In this document: piece by piece, positions 40,381 to 53,352 of the stretch
Numbering within the stretch: position 1 is the first letter of the stretch
Layout: each line of letters opens with the position of its first letter
From: Apostichopus japonicus
Taxonomy: Eukaryota > Echinodermata > Holothuroidea > Aspidochirotida > Stichopodidae
Length of the DNA stretch: 64,000 nt
Assembly: GCF_037975245.1 (NCBI RefSeq)
Contig: NC_092579.1
Coordinates: 14,492,678-14,556,677, forward strand
Direction of reading: 5' to 3'
Program-made: the position numbers and the translations under genes
Notes under the pieces: model-generated
Told to the model about the DNA's origin: nothing
The model's database searches: none
Seen by the model: only the letters and a program-made list of their open reading frames with translations

Positions 40381-40788
40381 GAGGCCAATGATCGAGTACC
40401 GTATAACCGAAGCCATGAATGAGAAGCGATGTGTCGAATTGGGGAGGGTTAATGAAAGAGGTGTCCTCCTGCCTTTTGAGATAATTTTAACAATCAGGTT
40501 ACTCAGTGGTACTCAGATGCAATCTGGTGCAATATTTTTAGATTTTTTAGATCCAGAATTTTCATGTTTTACGTTAGTGTGTCCGATATTTACGTTTTTA
40601 ATGAACGCGACTGCGCTTGATCCGGATTAAGAAATTATTCCAAAATATGAAATCGACCCTTCCCCTTTGAAATTGAGTTTCACTCAGTCACTTTATATTT
40701 GTTAACAAGATCATAATATGTAGGCTACATAGCCATAAGAAGTTAATAAGTATCCAGAATTTTTAATTCTACATATAACATGGTATCA

Positions 40789-40862
40789 GGGACGTAGCCA
40801 GGGGTGAGCAACGGGAGCGATCCCCCACCCCTCCCCCCCCCCTTGAGTACCCCGAAAAATAA
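40789..40862. repeat. Fragment of an hAT-like MITE end
   Basis: CAGGGACGTAGCCAGGGGTG is followed by a C-rich tract, which resembles the CAGGGGCGTATCCAGG terminus of the elements at 51.4 and 58.7 kb. The second end was not found. Confidence 0.45.
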
Positions 40863-41540
40863 AATTTAACTAAAAGCCGGAAATATCTTTAAAGCCATCT
40901 TTCAGGTTGAAGAAAGCTTAGCGAGCCTTCTCATTCTTTCCTCTTGAAGTTCGTCTGCTACGGATCAATGAATGAATTAAGAAATAGGACTCTCAACAGT
41001 GGAAAACTGATCAATTCTCTGATATTATTCGATACTAAAATTCCCATAGGTTTTTCATTATTTTGAGTAATATTGCTTAATGTCAATTAAAGTTCCTTCT
41101 TTTAATTGATCCAATTTGCTTTCCACATATGGATAATCTGGTTGGTGAGAGCCTTTTTAACCTTATCTGATTAATTGTTATCTAATTTGAGTTGCCCCAC
41201 TTGGATTGGTAAAGTTGACGACCAAATTGAAAGAGTTCCTTTCAAAATATTTTTATTAGTCATATTAACATCCCCTTGTTGTTGTTGTTTTTTTTCGTTT
41301 ATTTTTGGCAGCCTTTTTTTGGTGGTGAAGCACATAGTAACTGTTTATTCACCAGTCGAATTGTGTCTATTTCATATACGCTCCTTTTATTTTCCAGTCC
41401 ATTCCTTTAAGATAATATTTACCTTCTCTTATGAAATACTTTAACTATGTAACCTCTTGTCCAATTATAAAAAAATTCTGATAGAAAGCGAAGAAAACCA
41501 TTCATAAATTGACTTTATTTTGCCCTCTATTTTTTCACAG

Positions 41541-41634
41541 ACTTTGATGAGTGTAGCGACGGGATTATTTGTACCAAATTGGCGCTGCTTGTGAAAACAT
41601 ACCAGGTTCTTTCAGATGTGTGTGTATTTCTGGT
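41541..41634 (+). pseudogene. Isolated, frameshifted EGF-like pseudo-exon
   Basis: After a good acceptor (TTTTTTCACAG) the frame reads D-F-D-E-C-S-D-G-I-I-C-T-K. After a one-frame shift it continues A-A-C-E-N-I-P-G-S-F-R-C-V-C-I-S-G. Together these match the calcium-binding EGF pattern (DxDEC...C...C.N..GSF.C.C). The shift between the second and third cysteine blocks translation, and no other EGF exon is visible nearby. This is probably a relic of a lost gene or a shuffled exon. Confidence 0.6.
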
Positions 41635-41639
41635 CAAAA

Positions 41640-43537
41640 TTGTTAACTATTGTAAGCACATTAACTCAGTCGAGTTTAACACAAATAATATTTATATGTA
41701 TTTTTAGCTATTTGTATAGGACCGTTTGGAATATGTGTATGGCGCAAAATGCCAGTGCTATATGGTATCCGTTACTTAGTTATTTACTCTTTAATGATGA
41801 CCGACGAGTAAAGTGAGCTTTCTCATCAAATCTTCATTTGTTTACTAAAAACAGAAATGCATGCACATTTTGTCTTACTTAGTTTTATTGTCCTCTTAGG
41901 CTGAGTTGATTTTCTTAAAATCCCTAACGACCGAGCAGACAACGCTGTCTTAACTTCTATAGGATATCTTATTAATAGCTATGTTTGTAATAAATGAATA
42001 CCAAAGAAAAACTCAAAACCAATACGCATGCATACACACTTTTCTTTATTCTACTCCATTTGAACATAAATTATGACTACTGCAAAACCGGAATAACAAA
42101 TGTTTACAACTCACAAATCTTAGTATCTTGTTTGATTTTTCTTCCAAGTAGGGCAATACACATAACATTCATTGAAAATGTCTTCTGTGTTGAGCGATTA
42201 CATTTCGTCGTCACAGCATCAGGGTTAACTTTTCAATTTTTTCTTGTTTAATTCAATATATTACATTTACAGTAAATGCATAATTATATAATTTACAGTT
42301 ATAATACAATAAAAACATAGATTTTGGTCATTTATCAACTTGGAATCTAGTGCAGAATTTAACAACTATTACAACACAATGCAAAAGTAAATACCTGCTT
42401 GGTTATCAGAGTATCTCCGTATTTTCCTACTATGTTTACATAAGACAAGTGAAATTTTTATTTCAACCACCAACAAATACACAGTTGTCAAACTGGCGTC
42501 TCACGATCTAAAACACATGTATATTATCCAGTAAGGTTTACATATAATATATTTATTTTAGCAGGATCGTCAAAAATATTTGTTGAAGGATGGTGAACAG
42601 AAATATGGATGATTAGGTCAAGGCCAGTACACATAACATGAAAAATATCTTCTTTTTTGCAACTCTATCGATGAAAAGGACTTTCTATGACCATCCACCC
42701 TCCCCTCATTGCATATGTAAACGTTGTTGCATTTGCTGTGTCGTACTACCAGGCAGGCCTTTAAGTATGTGTTTAATGTGTGATTTCTTTGGTAATCGAC
42801 TCATTCTGTCTTGTAATTATAGCGAGATTTTAATTACAGAGCGCCCAGTTTCTATAAATTGGAAGCGTTATCTATCCAGTAACGCTAAATACGTCAACTT
42901 TTATTAACGTTTCCTTGTCAAACTGAGGGTTTTGAATTAATAATTAATTTTGTTTGTCAATGGAGAATATCCACAAACCCACAACATTTCATGTTGTTCT
43001 CTTACTCACAACGCTGATAATGATTTTATAAAAAAAAGTTATTTGTGACCAACAGTGTTAGATTAAATATTTTCAAATCTTTACAACCATCAAGAAAGTG
43101 TGTCGAATGGTTCAATATTTTTATCGGACGAAATTCAAGTGACATATTGCCATCTATATAGCCAATTCATATTCAACAGTTGGCAACAAAAGTCACGTGA
43201 TTAAGTTCTTAATTTTTCGTTTCTCGTTTTGTTTACATAGGTATTGAAGAGTTTTAATTAATTTTAATATAAGAGATATCATATATCTCTTGTAAACTAG
43301 AAAACAATATTCTGCGATTTTTTTTTTTATAATTATATGATTAGGACGACTGTACTCTGTTGTAGAAATCGGCGCTGTACCACAATATTTCAAAAAGTAT
43401 ATAAATGCTGGGTGATTTTCATTGCTTGTGCTAGCCTTAACCACTGCAACAACAATTCATATTTATTTATATATTTCCTTAACAATTTATGCTGTTGCTT
43501 ATCGGTGCTTGGTAGAAGTATGGCTTGTAAGGTAAGG
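41640..43537. other. Spacer and probable 3' UTR of AprA-like copy 1
   Basis: AT-rich with only chance open frames. The right part presumably holds the 3' UTR of the gene ending at 43538. I see nothing else. Confidence 0.35.
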
Positions 43538-46500
43538 TCACCATAAGGTACCTTTACACTCCCAATCCACGCAGTCCTTGGATGGGAATATGTCAGGAAC
43601 CATGTTGACTTCTGTCGTAAACGTAACGTGTTGGCCCTTTGGTGCTTCAAACATCATCTGAAAAAGTAATGATATAGGAATGCTTTATTAGAATCAAGGT
43701 AATTCAAGCCACCCGAATATATAACAGACAGTTTGATAACAGTTTGATCCCAATTGTCATTCAGCCTTTGAAGAAGATCCTGCTAGGATCGAAACGTCAG
43801 GCCCACTTACTGTTACACATTCTCTTACACTGCAGACTCATTAGTGGATAAGCAGTCGCCAGTTTTGTTTTATTTTAGTTTCAATTGATAACTTGTCAAA
43901 AACTATGAGTTAGCCTGTCCTTCTACAACACGGTATTGTGTTCAAACTCGCTAACAAACCTTTACGAAAGTATTGCGTTAGAACAGTCTTTAACAATGAT
44001 TAAAATGCTAACAATGTTGAGAAAAATGCTCAGAATTATATCAGATATGATTAACAATATGGGAAACATCCTGTTTGCTTGATTAAAGAATAAGTTTAAA
44101 ATAATCAAAAGGCATTCACTTCTTAAAATATGGTTGCCACTGTTTGATGCTTTAAATTGAAAGTTTGAATTACTGACCTCGATAAAGAAACAGGACCAGC
44201 CTTTCTTGGGAATTTCAACAACCGCTTGGTATGTGTTCTCCGCCTAAATAATAAACAAATAAGGTTATTTCAACTTTTGAGATCATGGGATATAACATTA
44301 CTATCTTTGCCATCCATTGCCATGTTTTTATCTGATTAGAACCATATCAAATACGTGAATATTGTTTCATTTCTCGTATTTGATAACATCGTGTCATTTT
44401 CAACCCTCCTAAAAGATCATTTTTACTCAGACCTCGTTTCTTTCTTTTTGTCAGTCAAATAGCCATACTTTCTGGTAATACCAGCATTACTGTCAAATTA
44501 TTTTGCATCACTAACACTGATGGCAACAGTAAACACAACAGCAAGTCTTGCTATAAGTCTTGTTCTATGTTATGGAATGGTTTTAAAACTAGAACCAAAC
44601 AATCAAAATAGAGTGTTATACTGTTGCAGACATCGCACTGTATAAGTTCTGATGCACACATCCAGCCGCTATTTAACACATGAATCTATGGAAAGTTACT
44701 CCAAGTCGCATTAATGATGTCATCTCATCCGATATGTTCAATGTTCCAATCACTTGATTGAAGTTTAAGTCTTCACCCAGAGTTTTGAAATGTCTGACGT
44801 ACTATATTAAATATCATATTTCATTCAAATTCACTCACCGGATTTCCAACGCCGATGTTTCGGTAGATAGTCGGTTGCGGTTTGATATCGGTGGTGTTAG
44901 GTGTTCGAGCTATCACCACTCTAAAGTCACGTCTGAGGAGCAGAATGTAATGTCGTTTTTAACATCATATCACGTGGTTTACTGTAAAACTTCACGCAGT
45001 TTCTTAATCTCATGTATTTACATTATTAGTACCTTTAAAACAGCAGTGATTCCATTTAACAATTTTGAAAAGTATTGAAGTGAAGCATCTACTTTCATTT
45101 TTGTTTGATTATTTTGCTTTTTTACTAGTAAACAGGTAGTCTGAATACAAAACAATGGCGGCATAATACATGTTGACATCGTTGTGAAAACGAGCATAAT
45201 TTTTATAGACCGTAGTTACGTTCGAAGTAAAGGTATACGGTGCAGTGCGCAAGGGTGCCCTGGGGCGGTGGCCACCCTACCACCTCTGATCGTATAAGTA
45301 GGGGGAATGTTTCAGTCGGGGAGAAATTGTTTAGTCGGTGGATTTCTGCATTCAGCCAGGGACGAATTGGACCACTACTATACCACTCTTTACCTGCCCC
45401 TTTTTTGAACCTAACACAAAGTATTTATCAGCAAATCCTTACTAGGTTTTGTGACTATTTATATAGACTTTATATGTATAGTCATAATATGCCTCAAGAA
45501 AGCCAAATTTGACGTCGAAAGTTTTGTTCCCCTGGGGAAGGACCCTAACCGGCGATAGCTACACAGGAGCCGGTTTCGATGATCCCAAGGCAGCTTCCTG
45601 TCCATTATAAATCTCATGATTAGACTCTGGTCCTTCCATACAGGTTCAGCTCCCCCACTTCTATCAATCAGGAGAAAGTTTCAATTGAACACACACAAAC
45701 CTTTGAAAATCCTGTGCACGACACTGATATACGTAATACAATAAAAAGAGACGTGAAATCAGATTATACAGTAAGCTGAAAAGTACAATTGGCTAAGCAG
45801 CTGCCGTGTGGACAACAAAAGCATTTAAATTGTCGTTACAGAGTTTGAAATGTACCTGTAATCTGTATACGTGTCCGCCTTCCATGCCGTAACGTTAAAT
45901 GGTGTCCTGTCGGTCGTAACGGTTATCATACCTAGGCCTGCACCCTGTGCAAAAAAAATAAGCTCAAGCATCTACAAGCAATAATCGTGGAATTGGGGCT
46001 TGTACCAATACGTGTGACATACATGACACTTATCCCACAACAGGGCGGGGAAGCTAAGACAAAGGGCTTATGGAATGTTCCCCTTTCCCCTACCCCTCCC
46101 AACTCATCAAGGGTGCTCCTTTTCATACATAAGAAGTGCCCGTTTTTGTTTAAAAACATAGCTTTGCTCTTTTTGGTCATAACAACTTTTATTATAATAT
46201 ATCGCCATGTTGAAAAATACTAAAACAAAAGTTTCATTTTTGTTAAAAATATTCAAATACTGGAGTTTAGTGTACATAATGCACAAATCTCCATTTTTCG
46301 GGACGTTTCAAAGGCGATTTTGCGGTTTACTGCCTCAGATCAGAGTCACGTGTCTCACAACGCCTCTAAGGTTGTGCCGAAAAAAACGAAGGAATAGTTG
46401 TTAGTCCAGAATTCATCAAAGATTAAATTAACATACCTCGGTTCTTGTCCATTGGAGTTTCGGAAATTCCCATCCCTGCAAAACATGAAATGTCATTTTA

Positions 46501-49500
46501 TTATCCTGGGAATAAGGTACATATGTTTTCTGCTGACCAGATTAAGAATCAGCATCCTTGGTACCTCTTTTATAAATGTTTATTACCTCTTAGAACTATA
46601 CTAAAACTCTGATCGTCACGCATTTCAGCTGATTGAAATTTCATGGAACAAATCATTCATAAGTATAAAAAATAAAAAAGTATTTACTCCATTTCGCTTT
46701 GTGTTTGGAAAGTTGTTGTTACTGTTAGTGTGACTTGCAGCAACATTGCTCTATGTGTGCTGACAATGCTAACTGTTATATTTATTTACAACACTACGTT
46801 TCTCTCTCTTCATTCTCATAATATAATGTACAGTGAACACTGCAACACTGGATATACAAGCGGGTATGACTCTTTACAACACTAGGTTTCTATTAGACCA
46901 CATTCTTCATGTAATGTACACTGTAGCACTATGTTATAGTGTTATGAATTACTAAACCACTCTAAGACTGTTTGACGTGTTACATTTCTTGATTCGATTG
47001 AATATATATACCTCTAACACTGTCAGCACGAATCCCACGGCCTCATCAACAATCTCGCGGTATCTTCCAATCAAAATATGGTCTGTGTTTTGATGGACTC
47101 TGTGGGAAAAGAAAACGAACACAATTTACAAGATCAGCATTTGGCAGCAAAAATAGCCTTACGTATACAGGAAATAGCACACGGTTATCAAACCCATTGT
47201 AAAATTATCTCTAAGCTTTCACGCAAACGTGTCTTACATTTTTGGGATAGACAGCGCTGGTTTATTAATAAGGACATGCTTTATACGTCGCATCAAGATT
47301 CTATATGGCGGTAACTTTGAGCATACTTTTATTTCTTACCTGAGATACATCGGTCCCAGCATTTTATCATAATAGTAATGGGCGTCGTCAGGAATGAAGA
47401 ACTCATCACTACCGGCTGATATGCTGTATTTCGGCATCGTCAGCAGCTCTCGGTAAGCTGACAAAAATCAAAGCAAAAATAAAAAAAAAACCTTTATATA
47501 ATGATAAATATTTCATGTTTTGAAGGGAAAAGTTTGTTTGTATCCGCTTTAGTTTTCAAACCAGTTCTATATCTTAAGTTTCGAGTAGGGCAAAAGATGC
47601 ATGGTCAAATTAATAACGCATGTATAGATAACATTTTTTCAAGAAAAATATGTAATGGGAAAACGACTAGGCCTACAGGTAAACTGGTCATGAAAAATTT
47701 AGTTTCGCAACTTTCAAAAGGGTCGTTAGTATATGATATCTTATTGTGTACAAATTCACCCAATTATAATATAGGCCTATATAACGGTCTATATACCTTC
47801 GCAGTTCGTTCTTACCAAACGGATCAATGAAGCCAATGTTCAGATATGCATATAACATCTATAGTTATTGTTTCTACATGTTTTATGATGCGTTCGAGGT
47901 AATTTTCCTAAAAAATATAATTTCATCTTTGAGTTATATAAATCGTATGCAGTGTAAAACGGCGTTCGCAGCTGGCACATTTCTTACCGAACGGGTCAAT
48001 TATATCTGTGGCAAGGTAAACATTAGGCTCGTTTAAGTACATGGTGACGTTGTGGTACCAGTAGTCTTTAAGAGCCCAAGACCAGCCGTTCATTGATCGA
48101 TAATGATGTGCAAAATTCTGAAGAGGGAGACACAGAGAGAGGGAGATAGAGAGGGAGTAAATACTGCATATTGATTAAAATAGAAAGGCAAGTGTTCAAC
48201 GCAAAAAATCTGTTAAAGTCGTTTAATATTAATGCATTTTAAAATTTAGAACAGAAATCTCACGGAAGTTGACCGAAAGCTGCTTCGAGTATCACCTATA
48301 TGAATCCATAACGAGACATTGCTTGACCAAGTAAATTACACATTTTACATAATGATATTTGACAATTCGAAACCGTGTATCAATTCTTTCAGATTCATGA
48401 ATGTATATATGCTTACCGGGATCATGTTAAGAAAGTCCAACACCAATGGAGCCACACCAATGACCCTTTCATCAACAGCCGCCGTCAACCAAGCTACCCA
48501 ACCTCTCTGAAAATAAATGACAAAGAAATACCTGTTGAGGTGTGTATCGGTGTATAGTGGGCCAGACTAGGGAGTTCCCGATGGGTACAACTGTCAGTCT
48601 GTCTCCCAACCTCAAATGCAGTTGTTAAAGCAACTTCAAGATGCACTGAGGTAATGCAATGTAATGCGTAATTCTCCTATTACCAACCCCACATGAAATA
48701 TTAAAGCAATTATTCACACAACCGTATACGTGTGTATACTTTCTTAAAGGCCAAATTTATAGCCTCAATTTGCCTCAGAAAGTGCACAATTTCATGTATA
48801 AGATGTTAACTTTTTTTGTCGGTATCAATGACCTGCTATAAGAAATAGTTTGTCTTTACCTTTGATGCTCCAGTCACAAAAAATCTTTTAATTCTAGAAT
48901 CAGCAAAGTTAGTGATGGTGTCCATTGCTCGAACTGCAGACTTGAGAAGAAATAAAAACAAAACATTTTGATTCCATATATATCAGGCGGCTGCCATTTA
49001 GATGGCGAAGATAATATGTTGTTACCAATGGTCTTTCAGCACGCAACACTCATCATTTAGTGAGTTAAATTGACATCAAGAGCAGTTACTTCAGCATTTT
49101 TCAGTCAAATACACACTTTAACATAAACAGCAATATACGGATCGCTCTTATTGTAATATGCTTAGTACTCGCTTGATGCGTTTGAAAATAAGAACCAGCA
49201 AAACAAGTAAAGTCACTCATTAAGGAAACTCTTGTAAAACTGGACCCCCTACACGTTCCTATATTATACCTGTTTCACATAGAAGAACATTGATCAACGG
49301 CTAACGTCATGACTTTGAAATTCCCTTTAGCAGCTGTTCTGCGCCCTTGGGGTGGTAAATGGGTTTCTTCAAGGAGGAACAATGAAGTAAATTAAATGGG
49401 AAGAGGAAATTCTGTTTTACCAAGATTACAAAACAGCGAGAGAGAGGAACACAGCTGCTGTATTCAAAGGTTTAGGTTCAACAGTGACTAACCCTTAAAC

Positions 49501-52500
49501 ATTGAGGACAGAGGGCTAAAGCCCCTAGGCCCGCCGCTCATTTGCCATGGCTGTTCATTAATTGTTAGTGTGTTAGCGTTCGATCCTCTATGCCTAAAGG
49601 TTTCTTAAAATTTGACAAGGCGAAAAAGTTTTACCTACTGGTTTACATTATGCAAAAGATAGCATGGCTTTGAAAGCCCAAATATATCAAGTTTACCTTT
49701 GTCATTGGAGACAGGAGAAGTGATTCGAAGTCATCTTTACCAGTTTCCATAAAATACTTCATAGTAAAAGCAATCAAATCGTCACCGCTGCGATATTTAT
49801 TCTCTGGATCGACCTGGAGGTAAAAAGGGAACCATTTATATCGTAAATAACTAATCATATCATATTTATTGTTTCAAACTTCGATATTAAGTGAATATTT
49901 GCTAATATACTCAACTCAACACCACATGTATAGCTCACTTGACTTGTTATAACATATAGGTATTTTGATGTTTATCTTTTGATACACGTGATCACGAATG
50001 ATTAGGCAAAATCTATGCAATCCTCCCAGTAACCCTTACCATCCTGATTCCCATTAAAGTAGTCTCAAAGATTCCCAAATAAATGGATGTTAATATATAC
50101 TTACGAAGAACTTGAACTTTCCGTTCGGGTTTTGCCTTTGTAAAGCACAGACTCTGTCAGAAGAAGGAGAATAAAAACATAATAAAAATAATAATAATAA
50201 TAACACCAATAATAACACCAATAACAATAACAACAACAATAATAATAAAAAATAAACAAAATAATAAAACAGTCACATTTTTAGAACGTACGCGTGTATT
50301 TACCACTTCCTACTTACTCTGGAACACAAACTGTGGTCTCTATATTAGTATTCTGTAACATTCTAATAAACATACTAATAGTAATATTCGTGACGTAAGA
50401 TGCATTTTATTTGAACAGTCATCGATATAGCCTAAACATTTTAGTCCTACAACAGTTCAGTGACAGACGAAGCAACTGGGCCTAGTCTATGATGACGTAC
50501 ATGTAAAACTTTGGCGGTTTGTTGTATTTGGGGATTACTATTCAGTACCAGCTTGTTGCACCACAATTGGGCGGGATGACATAATTCACGAGCAGTAACT
50601 GGGGCGACCTGAAGTCAAAGATTCAAGCTTCTGGTTGCAACCAGCTGCCTTAACTTGGAGGCTGTCGTTTGTAGGACCCTCTGCATTATTATACGAGAAA
50701 TCTAACCCATGTTATCTCATCTCAAGGGAAAATTTAGGAATTGAGATAAATGTAAACTACTTACCATGATGAACGTGTAAGCGTAGAGATAAATACAAGG
50801 GTAACTCTAAGTAGATATTCCCTATAGCTTAGTGTAATATTGGAAACTTTCTGAGTGACTCAGGCTATATATTTAGACGCCACGGCATCAGGATTAAACT
50901 TTGAAAACCTTTTTCTTCATTTCTAGTTTCTTCTCCAAGCTTTTACCGATGATTTGAAATGTACACTTACATGCCTACTCTGGTCGCTACTTGTCTAATC
51001 AGAAGTAATTCGGCGTCGGTTGCAGGATCTACTGGGCTATAATGGGGGGAAAAGAAATAAAACCAGTTGAACACTTATATTTACGAGAAAATTTGGGAGT
51101 ATGACTTCTTCTGTAATAAAAGATTAAGTTATCATGATGGGGATTAATGGTTTGAAATATAAAATGGCATGATATTTTCTAAATTCCTCGGTCAACGCAA
51201 ATGCATTTCCAAAATATTATAATAGCGATTGTATAAAGGAAGAAATTGTAGAATTCAGCATCTTTACTCTCACTCGATTTGGATACAAAGTTCAAATTGT
51301 TATCATTGTATGATTTTATTGCTGGCATTCAACAAAAAGGCGGTCATAACTTGCCAGTGGACGCAGGGGCGTATCCAGGATTTTCCACTAGGGGGGGGGG
51401 GGGCGTCAGGCATGAATGATCGCCGTCCTGGGGGATGGGTCTAAGGGGAGGGGTGGACAATTTTTGCTTTCGAAGAAGGGCTGAAATGCAAAATGGTGCC
51501 ATATGTGATCCATTTTTCGACCTTAATAATAAGCAACATTTCCAGTAAAAATGGACACAAAATGCACAATTTAGTATGGCTGGCATGTCACTTAGTGTTT
51601 ATAGTGATAATACAAACACAATTACCATCTATGTTTCTAAAACTATTATGCCGCCGAACTTCGCCAGAACCTTTTTTTGGCAAACAAAAAATAAAGCATA
51701 CGGGAGGGGGGGGGGGTTGAACGATCACCGACATCTCACATAAAAGTCGTCATCAATTTTTTTTTTTTGCTAAACTTTTTTTTGGGGGTGACGGCCAATG
51801 GGTGGGGGTGCGCGCCTGTTGCGCCCCCCTGGATACGCCCCTCGGACGGGTATATCTCCACCCTGCACCCCGCCTCTACCCCCTTAACATATATACACAG
51901 ACCATTAAGAACAACGTCTCGCTTTTTACTTGCCCCATCTAAAACGTGTTACAGTGATATTTGGAAATGATAACTACTTCTATAGCAAGAAAGACAAAAA
52001 ATAACTTACTCGTCCCGATTCGAGCCACCTGTCACATAAAGGCATCCAACATCCGGGTAAACGATATTGTCCGGAATAACTACGGTCAGGTAATGCCACC
52101 AAAGAGTTCGGTCAACTTTGTCCTCTATAAAGGTAGAATCGAGAGAGTAATTAGTGTTAGACTACAAAACGGAACCTGCGGGATGCAAGCCACGAAGAAA
52201 GTTGGGCAAAACATCAACCAGGTCAATAATATCAACGTAAACACAACTTGTTTTGTAGTTCCGACCAACCACCTCCCTAATCCCAACCCCCGCCTTTCAG
52301 TCCTCTTTCCATATATCAGTAAGCATAGGGTCCCAGTTGAAATTAAACTTATAATTATTTGTTGTGAAACATTATCTACAGTAGAGCAGCCCTCTCCCCT
52401 CCCTCCCTCCCTCCTCTCCCTCCTCACCTCACCTCCTCTTCTCTCCCTCCTCCTATTCATCTCATCTTCTTTCCTTATCCCCCTCCTCTCCCCTCATACT

Positions 52501-53334
52501 TCCCTCCTCCCTCCTCCCCTCCTCTCCTCTGCCCTCCTCTTCCCTCCTCTCCTCTCCATCCTCTCCCTCCTCCCCTCTTCTCCTCTCTTCTCACTCTCCC
52601 TCTTCCCCTCTCCCTCTCCCTCTTCCCTCCTCTCCTCTCCCCTCCTCCCCTCTCCCTCCTCCCCTCCGCTCCCATCCCGCTATATAGCAGGAGCTTCGAG
52701 GACAAGGAAGAACCACTGGGACGAATTACGTCACTGAGCTCACGATAGAGTTTCAAAAGCACCATCGAATCGGGTGTTGTAAAACATAAAACTTGTGTTG
52801 AATTCGTCACGGTTTTGAAAGAGTGTAAATTACTTGAATTAATTTAAAACAATGCACTAAACACCATTTGTGAACGGCTGAACGTAACCGACTTCATTAG
52901 ATATTCATGACCTAGGCCTACTTAGCGATATTATGTCGAGACCCAATCTAGTCTTAGAACAATAGGGACAGGGTGCTGCCGGATTAGAACAGCACTGCTT
53001 TTACTCTTTTAGAGACAAAATTTTAAATTAAAAAAATATATATATATATACTTGACAACCACTGGTGTGACGTCATATTCAGCACAAAGGCAGTAAAGCT
53101 ATCCCCCCGGTTTCGCATCGTGTACTCTGGTAGAACTCTGTAACCGTATTCAGGATCCTGTTTTTTCACATATTCTTGAAGGAATGGGTGATTAGCCTTT
53201 GGTACATTTTCTTCCGTGACTTCCGTTTCGTCGACCCTAGTACTCATAGAGATCCATGTAGCGATCAATGCAGTTGCCGCTAACGCGATGAAAATCCCGA
53301 TTATAACCGGTATTGAAGCTTTCTTCGATCCCAT
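43538..53334 (-). CDS. PhoPQ-activated pathogenicity-related / AprA-like protein, copy 1, complete
   Basis: Fifteen exons in transcript order: 53052-53334, 52010-52124, 50971-51036, 50105-50153, 49697-49813, 48860-48940, 48417-48506, 47988-48117, 47340-47457, 47012-47099, 46437-46475, 45856-45944, 44839-44932, 44178-44243 and 43538-43657 (TGA). They sum in frame to 514 residues. The family is the PhoPQ_related one (bacterial PqaA, Dictyostelium AprA), with an alpha/beta-hydrolase-like core. Visible family blocks: [112 protein letters not shown] and [19 protein letters not shown]. The G-A-S-K serine, the GSDEFF aspartate and the NTDH histidine are the likely catalytic-type triad. Residues 1-30 have a short basic cytosolic end and one hydrophobic segment, so the protein is secreted or a type II membrane protein. 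The C-terminus carries a Cys pair (CVDWEC). Met at 53334 was preferred over 53352 on context. The exon 1 donor (GTATAT) is weak. The animal function is not known to me. Confidence 0.9.
43745..43880 (+). mobile_element. Dispersed repeat copy C with hammerhead-like core
   Basis: A shorter third copy of the element at 31.2 and 34.7 kb, sharing TTGAAGAAGATCCTGCTAGG, GATCGAAACGTCAGGC and the AGTGGATAAGCAGT tail. It lies in the last intron of AprA-like copy 1, antisense to it. Confidence 0.6.
50184..50270. repeat. (AAT)n-like microsatellite
   Basis: An imperfect AAT/AAC/ACC triplet repeat in the intron just upstream of exon 4 of AprA-like copy 1. On the gene strand it forms a T-rich tract near the acceptor. 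Confidence 0.85.
51364..51843. mobile_element. hAT-like MITE, 480 bp, 5-bp TSD
   Basis: The left end CAGGGGCGTATCCAGG and right end CTGGATACGCCCCT are terminal inverted repeats. GGACG flanks both sides (51359-51363 and 51844-51848). There is no coding capacity. A second, nearly identical copy lies at 58691-60039. It is inserted in intron 2 of AprA-like copy 1. Confidence 0.8.
52388..52675. repeat. Polypyrimidine/polypurine tract of about 290 bp
   Basis: Almost uninterrupted CCTCCC/CTCTCC-type sequence on the plus strand, polypurine on the coding strand of AprA-like copy 1. It lies in intron 1 and has the composition of a triplex-prone mirror-repeat tract. Confidence 0.9.
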
Positions 53335-53352
53335 CTCAAATATAAAACACAC

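Noticed and set aside
40388-40630. 80-codon open frame upstream of ALG1.
   Set aside because: No recognisable motif, no splice context and AT-rich chance composition.
45240-45640. GC-richer segment in an AprA-like copy 1 intron, possibly a transposon.
   Set aside because: I found no terminal repeats, target duplication or second copy within the window.
47501-47830. 109-codon plus-strand open frame.
   Set aside because: It lies in an intron of AprA-like copy 1 on the opposite strand, and nothing in it resembles a known protein.
51961-52737. Longest open frame in the window (258 codons, plus strand).
   Set aside because: It runs antisense across exon 2 of AprA-like copy 1 and into the polypyrimidine tract. 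The C-terminal half is low-complexity Pro/Ser/Leu from CCTCCC repeats.
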